Assembly (NCBI GenBank): GCA_963210315.1
Contig: OY723320.1
Span: 1,054,001 to 1,118,000 of the forward strand
From: Rhynchopus euleeides
Lineage: Eukaryota > Euglenozoa > Diplonemea > Diplonemida > Diplonemidae
Length of the DNA stretch: 64,000 bases
Reading direction: 5' to 3'
Shown here: piece after piece, positions 40,245-49,613 of the stretch
Numbering within the stretch: position 1 is the stretch's first letter
How the letters are laid out: each line of letters starts with the position of its first letter
The notes under the pieces: generated by a model
Databases searched by the model: none
The model's input: the letters and a program-made list of their open reading frames with translations, nothing else
Told to the model about the DNA's origin: nothing
Made by a program: the position numbers and the translations under genes

Positions 40245-41040
40245 ACGGAAAAAGGGTGGACCGTAAAAATGTTCCAAGTTCCCAAAAAAAGGCCAAACGT
40301 TCCATCTTTTTTACGGTCCACCATTTATTGGGACTGAATATGGAAAAGACAATGCGTTTTTCGCCCGCGGGCTGGTGGGTTGCGGGGCGCGGACTGCGGC
40401 CTCCACGCCGCAGACACCCACACGTAGGCCTCCCGACCTCCCAGCTTTGGACCCTCCCTCCACCACCGCAACCAACACCAGCAAGAGAAGCAAGTCCTCC
40501 CTGCGTGTGGAAAAGGCACGATCTCACCTCGAGACTCACCCACCACCACACCTCGAGAAGTGTAGTACCATGCAAGGAGCATTCCGGTAGAAGTAAAAGT
40601 AGAACCTGCTGCACGAGCCCACAAAAGCAGCCACAGTACGGCAGGGCGCGCAGACAGAAGCTGAGACCACCGGGCTCCCTCCAGATGTAAATTCGTGAAT
40701 CAGTGCCCGAAAAATTCAGGGAAATCGTACTCCTTTAGTGTAGTACACCCTGCAGTAACTGTGGGAGAACAGTTCCCGGACGATGGTGAGTGCACACTCT
40801 GTGCTGAGGCCCTGTGGTGTTAATCCTGCAGCTTCAGCCGTACGATTTCCTTGGTTCCTTCGCGACTTCGTCGCGAAGGAACTCGTAAAAAAAACCGCCA
40901 AGTCCACGATCCCAACCGTAAAATAGGTGGACCGTAAAAATGTTCCAAGTTCCGGAAAAATCCCATTTGTTCCATCTTTTTTACGGTCCACCTATAGTAC
41001 GGTTCACCTTTATTACGGTCCACAATATTTCCGTTTACGG
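40239..41040. mobile_element. 802-bp TA-duplicating element with CCGTAAACGGAAA ends
   Basis: Termini CCGTAAACGGAAA and its complement, TA duplication at 40237-40238 and 41041-41042. Subterminal GGACCGTAAAAATGTTCC blocks face each other. No transposase ORF. It contains a GTGCGC-family repeat in reverse (40721-40894). Confidence 0.75.
40721..40894 (-). repeat. GTGCGC-superfamily repeat, copy A3, long structured form
   Basis: On the - strand: TTTTTTTACGAGTT, a strong hairpin (CCTTCGCGACGAAGTCGCGAAGG), AAATCGTAC, a spacer, GTGTGCACTC, TCCGGGAACTG, CAGTTACTGCAGGG and AAAGGAGTACGATTT. The AAATCGTAC and GTACGATTT blocks can pair and close a domain of about 130 bases. Confidence 0.65.
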
Positions 41041-41386
41041 TATTTTACATGTATATTTCAGGCATTTACATGTATTTTACATGTATAATACTTGTCATGC
41101 AAGTATTATACATGTAAAATACTTGCATGACAAGTAAAATACTTGCATGCAAGTAAAATACATGTATTTTACTTGCATGCAAGTATTTTACTTGTCATGC
41201 AAGTATTATACATGTATTTTACTTGTCATGCAAGTATTTTACATGTATAATACTTGCATGACAAGTATTATACATGTAAAATACATGTAAATGCCTGAAA
41301 TATACATGTAAAATACATGTATATCAAGTAAAAATACAAGTATAATAGTTGACATGCAAGTATTATACTTGTATTTTTACTTGATA
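41041..41386. repeat. Palindromic ACATGTA / CTTGCATGCAAG repeat block
   Basis: About 340 bases made almost only of ACATGTA, TACATGTATTTTAC and CTTGCATGACAAG units in both directions; the block is nearly self-complementary. The same units continue after the inserted element (44138-44180) and at 49217-49245. Subterminal region of the outer transposon. Confidence 0.75.
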
Positions 41387-41916
41387 CAGTGCCACAGAAA
41401 AGTTTCGAACGAATAAAAGTTTTAAAATTTTCCGTTTTAAAGTTGTTTCGTCTTAAAACTTTTGTTTTGTCTTAAAAGTTATCTGTCCTACGTCATGGAT
41501 CTTTCCTAGAGGTGTGTGGGATGATGTGCCATGCAACACTCCAGCGCTGTGAACGGGCAATCCTTGGGTCGGGGCGGGTGGGTGGGTGTGGGCGGGTGTC
41601 AGCATCCTTCAATCACATTCATGCTACTGCGTCCTATCTGTCTCCTATCGCCGGGTTTGCTGCGAGTTGCCCAAAGAGGATGGGTTTGCGGAGGGCAGGC
41701 CAGAGAGGCCAGAAGAGGAATGTCCAACCTCCAAGGTACAAAAAAAACACAAAATAACCCCCAGTGTGACAGAAAGGAGTTTCCTCCCAAATGGAGCTTC
41801 CTCAATTCTGTCTGGGTTTGCAGGATGAAAAAATGAGGTTCGAGACCCAGGCTTGGCAATAGATCCAGGTTCGGCCCCCTCAGGTAGAGGAATCAAGGGC
41901 AAGGTCAATGAATGAC

Positions 41917-42108
41917 AAATCGTACTCCTTTCGCTTCTGGTAGACCCCCTGTCCAGCAACTGTCAGTGAAACAGATCCGGATTACTTTTGGTTTAGCGCA
42001 CCTGTGAAGTGGCATGAAGGTGCTAATCCTAAGAAACGGGCTTGGTGTACGATTTGCTCGATACTTCGCAGCTTCGCTCCGCGATGTCGCTCGTAACTCG
42101 TAAAAAAA
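41917..42108 (-). repeat. GTGCGC-superfamily repeat, copy A4, long structured form
   Basis: On the - strand: TTTTTTTACGAGTTACG, a hairpin around GCGGAGCGAAGC, AAATCGTAC, spacer, GTGCGCTAAACC, TCCGGATCTG, CAGTTGCTGGACAGGG and GCGAAAGGAGTACGATTT. Same order as 40721-40894 in an unrelated transposon. Lies just after the transposase stop in the same sense. Confidence 0.65.
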
Positions 42109-42165
42109 GAAGGAAATGGAAGAAAGAGAAAGCGCAGCAACCAGATCCGTGGGAGCAGAGAACAC

Positions 42166-43716
42166 CTACTGCCAGTTGGGGCAAGTGCGCTTGTTGTGCC
42201 CGGTCTGACGGCACAGGCCGCAGCGCCGGGTGCGTGGAGTAGGGGCAATGTCGTCCGCACTCACATCATCCGCAGGATCCACATCGTCATCTTCAGGAGG
42301 AACCACAACATCATCGAGGTTCAGGTCGAGCACCGCAACTGGGGCATCCTCATCCTCCTCGTTCTCATCATCCAGATCAACATCGATGATGGGCGCAGGC
42401 ATGCTGGGCGCAGGGGTTGCGTCATCGATGACGATCGGGGCGGGAGTGCCTGCCAGCAAGCTCTTCTCCCAGCACTTGCGGACATGCTGAGGGGTGACGG
42501 CGGACAGCGCTGCCTTCATCCAGGAGAGGTGGGGACCCTTGATCCGACCCCAGCCGACCGACAGACGGAACGTCTCCAGGGTGTTCCCACCTGCCGTCCA
42601 CCTGACCATCTGCTTGGACAGCCAGCTTGCAAACTCCCTGCGGAGAGCTGCTTTGAAGACCCGGTTCAAACCGAGATCTGCTGGCTGCACAAGAGAGGTG
42701 CACCCCCCTGGCACAAAGCGAATGTACGTGTTCCCCAGGCTGGTGAGGTGGGTGAGGAGGGAGTCGTCACGATGCGGGGCGAACTTGTCGAGGATGAGGA
42801 TGACCGGCGCGTTGGGGTTTTCGATCTGCGTGCGAACGTTCAGGATATACGGAAGCAGGATGTCGGTGGCCCACTGCATGAGGGAGGCATGCGTCGCCCA
42901 GTGCGTGCCCGTTTGGGTGAAGCACCACCCATCAGCCAGATCCCTCCGCTCCTGCGATGGCAGAGCTCCATCCCCCCCATCTGTCCCCTGGTAGATGATT
43001 TGGGGAGGGAGGAGAGTACCGCTTGCAGCGATGGTCAGCTGCGCCGTGATCTGCCGCTTGTCAGCAGAATGCAGGAGGGTCACGCGCTGGGCACCACGCT
43101 GGGCGCGGGTCCGCCCACCGTGCGGGATCACACGCACCCCCGTCTGGTCCATATTGAGGACGAGTTGCGGGTCAACGGAGAGGCGCTCAACCTCCTCCTT
43201 GATCTCAGCCCGAAACTCCTCAGCAAGACGGACATGGTTGGGGGTGATGCGAGCCTGTGTGGAGGGGGCACGCATGACCAGGTTCTGCCTCCTCGCCCAA
43301 GTGTTCGCCCAGGCAGAGCTGAACCGGGTCTCCCCCCCAAACTCAGCCAGGTCCTGCCTCCTCACAGGGTTCTCGGACAACAGGGCGTGGGCGCAGCTGC
43401 TAATGATGGCACTTGTGATCATGCCGCCTGCCTGCCCCATTGCCCGAACCCGATTCCCCAGCTCCGCATCCTCATCCGCAGAGAGGTGGCTGGGGCGCCC
43501 CTGCGGCAACACCGTAGCTGCGTTCCGGAGTCTGTTGGCTATTGAATTGTACGTACTCTTGTGAATACGCTCACCCGTGATCTCATAAAAGATCACCACC
43601 CTCTGACCCAGGGTGAGGTGAGCGTATTCAAGGTTGTCCTCAATCAGTTGTACATCCTCCTCCCTCCCCCTCCGCTTGTTGTAGCTCCCGCGAATCATCC
43701 CAGGCTGAACCGGCAT
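42166..43716 (-). CDS. DDE_1 (pogo-like) transposase
   Basis: 516 residues starting MPVQPGMIRG. N-terminal DNA-binding helices, then the DDE_1 core with LNMDQTGV (first Asp), LILDKFAPHRDD (second Asp) and SLVQPADLGLNRVF (third Asp). An acidic low-complexity region leads to a C-terminal zinc knuckle CGLCRQTGHNKRTC, the same type of ending as the transposase at 15134-18319. All catalytic positions are present and the ORF is unbroken within intact termini, so the element may be active. Confidence 0.85.
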   Translation of the reverse strand: MPVQPGMIRGSYNKRRGREEDVQLIEDNLEYAHLTLGQRVVIFYEITGERIHKSTYNSIANRLRNAATVLPQGRPSHLSADEDAELGNRVRAMGQAGGMITSAIISSCAHALLSENPVRRQDLAEFGGETRFSSAWANTWARRQNLVMRAPSTQARITPNHVRLAEEFRAEIKEEVERLSVDPQLVLNMDQTGVRVIPHGGRTRAQRGAQRVTLLHSADKRQITAQLTIAASGTLLPPQIIYQGTDGGDGALPSQERRDLADGWCFTQTGTHWATHASLMQWATDILLPYILNVRTQIENPNAPVILILDKFAPHRDDSLLTHLTSLGNTYIRFVPGGCTSLVQPADLGLNRVFKAALRREFASWLSKQMVRWTAGGNTLETFRLSVGWGRIKGPHLSWMKAALSAVTPQHVRKCWEKSLLAGTPAPIVIDDATPAPSMPAPIIDVDLDDENEEDEDAPVAVLDLNLDDVVVPPEDDDVDPADDVSADDIAPTPRTRRCGLCRQTGHNKRTCPNWQ

Positions 43717-44545
43717 AGCGGTTCGGGAGGGAACGAGCCTCCTGCAAGGTGGATGGTGTGGATTGAAGGCACAGGTGACAGGCGAGGTGGGATGAACAAG
43801 GACACAACATCAGGTGCAACAATTTGGCAGGACAAGCGAGCGGAGGTGGGTGGGCGGGCGGGCGGGCGGGCGGTCCATCCTTCCAAACCACTCAACGTGG
43901 GGGCCTTCTCGAGTCCACTGGATGTTGACATCGCAAATAAAATGACCTCGACCTGTCCAGTCCTGTCAAGAAGTCAAGGATCTTTGTCCGAAAATATTTC
44001 GGACAAAGATCCTTGACTTTGAAACAAATTATTGAACAAAAGAATGTTTTAAATTTTTTCGCGAATCGCCAAAATCGTCTTAAAACTTAAAATTATCTTA
44101 AAAGTTATCGTGTTCGAAACTTATCTGTGGCACTGTATACATGTATTTTACATGTATATTTCAGGCATATACATGTATTACAGTGCCACAGAAAAGTTTC
44201 GAACACGATAAATTTTAAGATAATTTTAAGTTTTAAGACGAAAATCGCGCTTCGCGAAAAATTTTAGAACATTCTTTTGTTCAATACTTTGTTTCAAAGT
44301 CAAGGATCTTTCTCCGAAGTGTTTTCGGACAAAGATTTCTTGACAAGAGAGATACTAAAAATACTTCTTGACAGGACTGGACAGGTCGAGGTCATTCTAT
44401 TTGCGATGTCAGCAGCATCCAGTGGACCCGAAAAGGCCCCCATGTCGTGTGGTTTGGAGGGATGGACCGCTCGGTTGCGGAAACCACTCGACTTGTTTGT
44501 CCGAAAACACTTCGGAGAAAGATCCTTGACTTTGAAACAAAGTAT

Positions 44546-45556
44546 GGTGCCCCTGATTTACCCCTTTTTCACTACGCACAAACTACGCAATCTGGGGGGG
44601 GGGGGTCTCGCTTTTTGGTCCCCCCCCAGTTTTTTTTGGTCCCCCTTTCTGTGTGGCTACTGAGACAGGACTGGAGGCACTGCGCTGACCGAGCAAAAAA
44701 TTATTGCCAGAACTCACTATACACCGTACGAAAGAACGCACGACATGTGGGGCGGGACTCCAGAAACACCTGGGCAAGGTTGCCCCATGCCCAGAAACAC
44801 CTGAGAAGGAAGTGAGTTCCAGGAGCCGCGTAGAACACCCTCGAGATTGTGAATGATGATACGATCACAGCCTTCAGGGCGCTGCGAGGTGCCACCCTGA
44901 AGGTGGCCCTTGACATCAAGGAGAGCGTCGGCCGAGGGGTCGACGAAAAGCTGAAGAAGGCGCTACTGGCACTGGATCCCGCGGGGTATACGGAGGTCAC
45001 CGCCACACAGGCAACCTCCGCTGACAACGTCCAGGAGACGTTATCCGAGGGGATCACAACGGCACTAGAGATCTGTGTCACGGGATCCAGGCGCCCACTC
45101 TCCCTCGACGGTCTGGGGATTGTTGTTGGGTATGGTGTCGTTTCCTGCAGCTGCAAAAAAGCGTAGCAACTGTGCTTCCTTCTTCCTTAATGATGCGTTG
45201 ACGCTTCCACCCGGAGGAGCTGAAGCAGGCACCGCTTAATGATGCGTTGATGCTTCCACCCGACGAGCTGAAGCAGGCACCGCGCCAAAGGGCACCCCCA
45301 AAGAGACCTGCAAAGACTGCGTCGAAACCCGCACCGAAGGCTGCCAGCGCTGCAGCACCTGAAGAACCTGCAGCACCTGCAGCACCTGCAGCACCTGAAG
45401 CGCCTGCACCCTCACTGACCCCGGAACAGCAAGAACTCCTTGAGTTTGGGGTCCCGGCATAGAGACAGAGAATGGCTGAGTAAATCAAAAAATGAGACCC
45501 CCCCCCCCCCTTTTCACTACGCACAAACTACGCAATATGGGGTCGTCAGGGGCACC
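44546..45556. mobile_element. GGTGCCCC-type transposon, copy 2 (1011 bp)
   Basis: Ends GGTGCCCCTGA..TCAGGGGCACC, 7-bp duplication AAAGTAT (44539-44545, 45557-45563). Both arms carry CACTACGCACAAACTACGC near G-runs. Two short frames (44849-45166; 45247-45462, Ala/Pro-rich, ending PEQQELLEFG) have counterparts in copy 1 (near 20170-20220), so a small non-transposase protein or its relic was once encoded. Confidence 0.75.
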
Positions 45557-46015
45557 AAAGTATTGAACAAAAGAATGTTTTAAAATTTTTCGCGAAGCGC
45601 GATTTTCGTCTTAAAACTTAAAATTATCTTAAAATTCACGGTTTGCCCCCCGGCAGGATCCCGGGAAACCCCGGCCGGGCCCGGAAATTCCGGGCCCGGG
45701 ACCGGGATTTTGAAATCCCGGCCGGGATCCCGGGGAAATCCCGGCCGGGTCCGGCCGGGGTCCGGCCGGGAATCCCGGGGGTTCTCAGTCTCAGGTCGCT
45801 TGGACCGAGGTCATCTCAGACCTATGGCTTTCAGTCCCCAGTTTCAGATTCAGACCTGCTGATCCAGAACCGCACCCTCTCCTTCCACACCAATTGTATC
45901 CACTGCTCATGGGTCCGAGTGACGACGATAGCAATGACGATGGCTCCATAGCAAAGATGGCTACCACTGTCAAAGCTCATCTGGAACAGAAACTGTCCCA
46001 GATGGAAGTCTCCTG

Positions 46016-46023
46016 TATAAATA
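46016..46023 (+). promoter_or_regulatory. Possible TATA box in the CCCGG element
   Basis: TATAAATA in CCTGTATAAATACAGG, itself a palindrome. No clear ORF follows on the + strand. Low value. Confidence 0.15.
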
Positions 46024-47463
46024 CAGGGTTCGGGGTTACCACGAGTGTAACGCAGATACGTGCAGGTGTGTCAAGAGAGTGTGCAGCTCACAGCAGTTCC
46101 GCATCCTCCTGGTTGCTGAACTCCACAGTCCTAGGACGACGAAGAGGACGACGAGGGTCGACGTAGGCTTATCTTACGCTACGGCAGGGGTGGACTCAGC
46201 CACCCCGGGGGCAGGTTGAACAGGTTGTGTGGTTCCACTGATCAACATGTAGGTCGGCCTGTCTGATAAGACTCAGCCACCCTGCGGGTCAAGTGATTAC
46301 AAAAGGGTGCCTATTTGACCAAAAGGCAAAATTTCCTCCCGCCATGCTCCCGTACCACAGAGGCTGTTGTGTTTTGCCTCTGTGTATGCGTACGTTTTGC
46401 GATGACGGGGTGTGGAACCTGGCGTAGACCGAGCTACAACCAGGAACCAACGGCCCAACTCGGCGCCGTGGGTCAATTTTTGTGAAAAGGCCTTGACCAG
46501 AGGCATCCCCCTAACACTAAATTTGCTCTGTTTCACCTGAACCGACCAACCAGGCACCGTGAGGAGGCATCAGAGCCCCTCGTGGACAGCCGCAGCACCC
46601 TTCCTTTACTAACGTCAGGTTCACCACTAGCACGAAGCATCACTGTTTTACGTCAGGTATGGCAAATGCCCACCCAAGGAAGTCGAGGAGTTTGAGCCGT
46701 TGGAAGTTACCAGAGGGACAAGCAAGAGGGATCTGCAAGCAGTGATGTCTGTTGTACCCTTGGACCACATTAAACTCAAACTGAACCCTCAGTCGTCCTT
46801 GATCGCCCGACAAGGTTCCTTTCAGCTTTCTAACAGATGGGTACTGCAACTGTCCAACTATCTACAGACTCACATCCCAGAAGGTGCAGTCCAGGTTCCA
46901 CAGAGCAAATTAAATGTTAGCATTTCTGCACAACTACCGGTACGCAAATCGCAGCGGCGGTGGAAGTGACTGACTCGAAAACGGCGAGGTATCAGTCTTG
47001 ACGCTGGAAAATTCCGTTCGGAAATACCAAACACATCCACAGAAAGTGGAAGGAATGGGCGCCAAGATGATGCGAACGATTTTTGGGGGGGGGAGGGGGT
47101 GGACTGCTCTGTATCGTGATACCCGCGAGGGCAACCAAATGCAGAACAGGGAGGCACAGGCGCACACACGAAGGCAGCACACAAGTGGCAAGTGGCAGGG
47201 GCTGGGGTCTGGGGCTGGGGCGCCGCGCGATTCGCTTCTCCTGACTTTCTGATCCGGCAAACTACAAACACAAAAGCAGTACATGCACTGCAACAACAAC
47301 CTCCGAAGGGAGCCACAATACCCTCGTGACTCCAAAGCAGCTGATGGCATCGGAGGGCAATCAGCATCATACGACGTCTCACAGCTGCAGAACAAGACGT
47401 CAGACACAGACAGCAAGGAATACGATATACACACACACGGACGCACACACTGTGCCGGACAAA

Positions 47464-48969
47464 TCACTCCTCATCGTCACTCTCAGCGTCATTCACACGG
47501 AGTGACGGGAATGTCCGCCGGAAGCCACACTCCTTGCCGTACGCACCTCGCACATCTTGATTGATGGCCAAGAGCGAGAGCTTTGCGTGGGAGTCGCGGG
47601 ACATAGCACTCCGGCACACGGGGATGGCTTGCATCATGACAGAGAGTGCGCTGTCAGGTGCTGTGCAGGAAGGGGGCAAGGTGAGGAGAAACAACACACG
47701 CTCAGCAAGAGGCTTGAGCGTCTCGTTGGTAAGCTGGCGTTTCCAGAATACCCTCTCTGAGCCGACCTCGTGCTCCGACACTGCCGAAGTGTACGCCTGG
47801 TACATGGGCGCGGTGACGTCGAAGCCGATGTGCTTGCCGAGGTCTTCGCGTGGCAGCAGGTCATCCAGCATCTCCAGGGTCTCGTACCCCTCCGGAGTCA
47901 GCTGGCGCACAGAGAGGTAGAACCCCCGGCCCGTTTCCGAGGATTCGCGCCACCGGCTCTGCAGACCGTTGTAGAAGGTCTTGGACACGCGGGCTGCGAG
48001 TCCATCCCCCGTGCTCGCCCTCTGGAGGATGTCGATCAGCTCCTCCACCTCCGCGTAGATCGTCGCCGATCCAACCGTCCCGGGTGCCTGCGCGTTGCTG
48101 TACCGCGACAAAGCGGCTCTTACCGGCGCCGCGGCACGGACGAACTCCGTCAGCATGTCCTGAAGCGCCTCAGAACCGACGGTCTTCAGCAGCACAGCAA
48201 GCTTCTCGAACGTGGGGGGAGTGTAGGCATTGCCAATCCCGGTAGCCATGTACGAGTACAGCATGGCGACACGCTCTTCAAAGTGCTCCGCGCAGTCGAG
48301 CATGCTGACGAAGCGTGTGTCGTAGATCCGGGGTGCACGTTTGATGGCCACCGCCTCCTGCAGAGTGCTCTTCATGTCGGCGTGTGCTGCAGACATCAAG
48401 CTGCAAAGCTCCCCAAACGTCTTTGCGTTGGCAATCGCATCCTTGTGCGCCTCGGTCACCGCGGCCTTGCAGAGGCCCTTCATCTTGTCCAGAAGTTTGT
48501 CCTGTTCCCGCGTTGTCGTCGATGCCGACTGCTTCCGCAGCTTCGCCAATAGGACACCCGCCGTGTGTGTCTGGGGGTCGCTCTGCACACTTCTTTGGTG
48601 GTCCCGCCACTTGTTCTGCTTTTTCGCGTCACCAAACACGTAGTTCGTGAGGTGGAAGAAGTCGAGCAGGGGGTCCTCGGCGGCCTTCATCATCCGACGA
48701 ACATCGGAAAGGGTGTTGTTCAGCAGGTGAGCCAGGCAGGATACGTACGGGATGTGAGAGAGTACGGTGCATGTTTGCTGTTGTGGAAGGTTTCTCTGCC
48801 GGGTGTGTGTATGCGGCGCAGTTACGTGGGGGGGGGGGGGGCGGGGCGGGGTTGTGGGGTCCAAGTCACGTGCGGTATATGTGAGGTGAAATAGTCGGGT
48901 CCAGCAAAAACTAATGACATCGGGTGGATCGCAAAGGGGAAGGGGGCAACGGCAGCGTGCAATGTGCAA
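47464..48969 (-). pseudogene. hAT transposase, C-terminal half
   Basis: About 440 codons of hAT-type sequence after an unlikely start: HIPYVSCLAHLLNNTLSDV (region after the second catalytic Asp) through to the dimerisation segment FWKRQLTNETLKPLAERVLFLL..PDSALSVM and SRDSHAKLSLLAINQDV. The zinc finger and first catalytic Asp are missing, and the element's terminus begins only 40 bases upstream, so no room for them remains. The first 80 codons look like non-coding sequence. Not closely similar to the hAT protein at 35639-38233. Confidence 0.7.
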
Positions 48970-49268
48970 TGTGCAAAACTCTCAAGTCATCTTACCACCC
49001 ACCTACACCTGACCCCGGGGGGGTCCCGGGATGACCCCGGGATACCCCGGGGTCATCCCGGGATTTCCCGGCCGGGATCCCGGGATTCCCGGCCGGGAAA
49101 TCCCGGGAATCCCGGGAATCCCGGAATTTCCCGGAACCCGGCCGGGCCCGCCCGGGATCCCGCCCGGGGGGCAAACCGTGAAAATTTATCGTGTTCGAAA
49201 CTTTTCTGTGGCACTGTATACTTGTAGTTATACATGTAAAATTTACAAGATCCCACCGTGCACCGCTA

Positions 49269-49613
49269 GAAGGGGGGGGGGGTGTGGGGGGGTGTGGGAA
49301 ATCCCTGATGAACACGTCCCACCCCCACTCCCCTTGCTTCACTCGCAACACCGGCCGAGTATCGAGTGTATCACTGGATCTCGGATAAAAATAAAAACCT
49401 GAATGGCGAAACGTGAAGAGGGAGATCATTTCCCCCCCCCCCCCACCAGGTGCAATCAACGAGTGAAGGGTGGCGTTCCTTGTGATTTCTTCTAAACTTT
49501 AATTCTGTTTCACTCCCCCCCCCCCCCCCCCACCAAAGGTGCACTGCGAAGACACGGACATCGGGGACACCGCAGACGAGACCCACAAATTCACCCTCGG
49601 AGATGCGGAGGCG
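49269..49613. other. Interval before the LRR gene
   Basis: Contains G- and C-runs, including C18-class runs near 49431-49445 and 49514-49531. The second C-run is followed by CACCAAAG, which could be a splice acceptor: coding-like acidic sequence starts right after it (49539) without an ATG. Confidence 0.4.

Larger units (their letters stand above)
41387..44135. mobile_element. pogo-like transposon, CAGTGCCACAG ends
   Basis: Ends CAGTGCCACAGAAAAG and CAGTGCCACAGATAAG (reverse), TA on both sides (41385-41386, 44136-44137), AT-rich subterminal repeats with TCTTAAAACTT. Encodes a DDE_1 transposase on the - strand. Contains a long-form GTGCGC repeat in its 3' flank. The related CAGTGCC element at 44181 may be mobilised by it. 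Confidence 0.85.
45637..49180. mobile_element. hAT-related element with CCCGG-palindrome ends, 5'-truncated transposase
   Basis: Ends CACGGTTTGCCCCCCGG and complement, flanked by AAAATT (45631-45636, 49181-49186; a 2-bp duplication is also possible because the end is symmetric). The termini (45650-45780, 49015-49170) are dense arrays of CCCGGGA, GGCCGG and TCCCGG palindromes. Encodes the C-terminal half of a hAT transposase on the - strand. The interval 45800-47460 has no recognisable gene. Confidence 0.7.
44181..49216. mobile_element. CAGTGCC-type MITE carrying two inserted elements
   Basis: Ends CAGTGCCACAGAAAAG and complement, TA at 44179-44180 and 49217-49218. Own sequence is about 470 bases (44181-44545, 45564-45636, 49187-49216). 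The left arm folds on itself through GTCAAGGATCTTTCTCCG and its complement (44300 and 44502). Related to the autonomous element at 41387. Holds the GGTGCCCC element copy 2 and the CCCGG-ended element. Confidence 0.75.
40193..49260. mobile_element. Outer CACGGTGGGATC-type transposon containing a nest of elements
   Basis: Inverted ends ACGGTGGGATCTTGTAAAT at 40195 and its complement ending at 49260. Removing it restores ATGGTGCACCGCTAG at the end of the EF-hand gene, which implies a 5-6 bp duplication (TGCACC) with a slightly unequal left end. Own sequence is mostly ACATGTA/CTTGCATG repeats; inner elements at 40239-41040, 41387-44135 and 44181-49216 each have TA duplications. No transposase can be assigned to the outer element. 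Confidence 0.7.

Noticed and set aside
42196-43545. 449-codon + frame opposite the transposase at 42166-43716
   Set aside because: The - strand frame carries the full DDE_1 motif set; this is its shadow.
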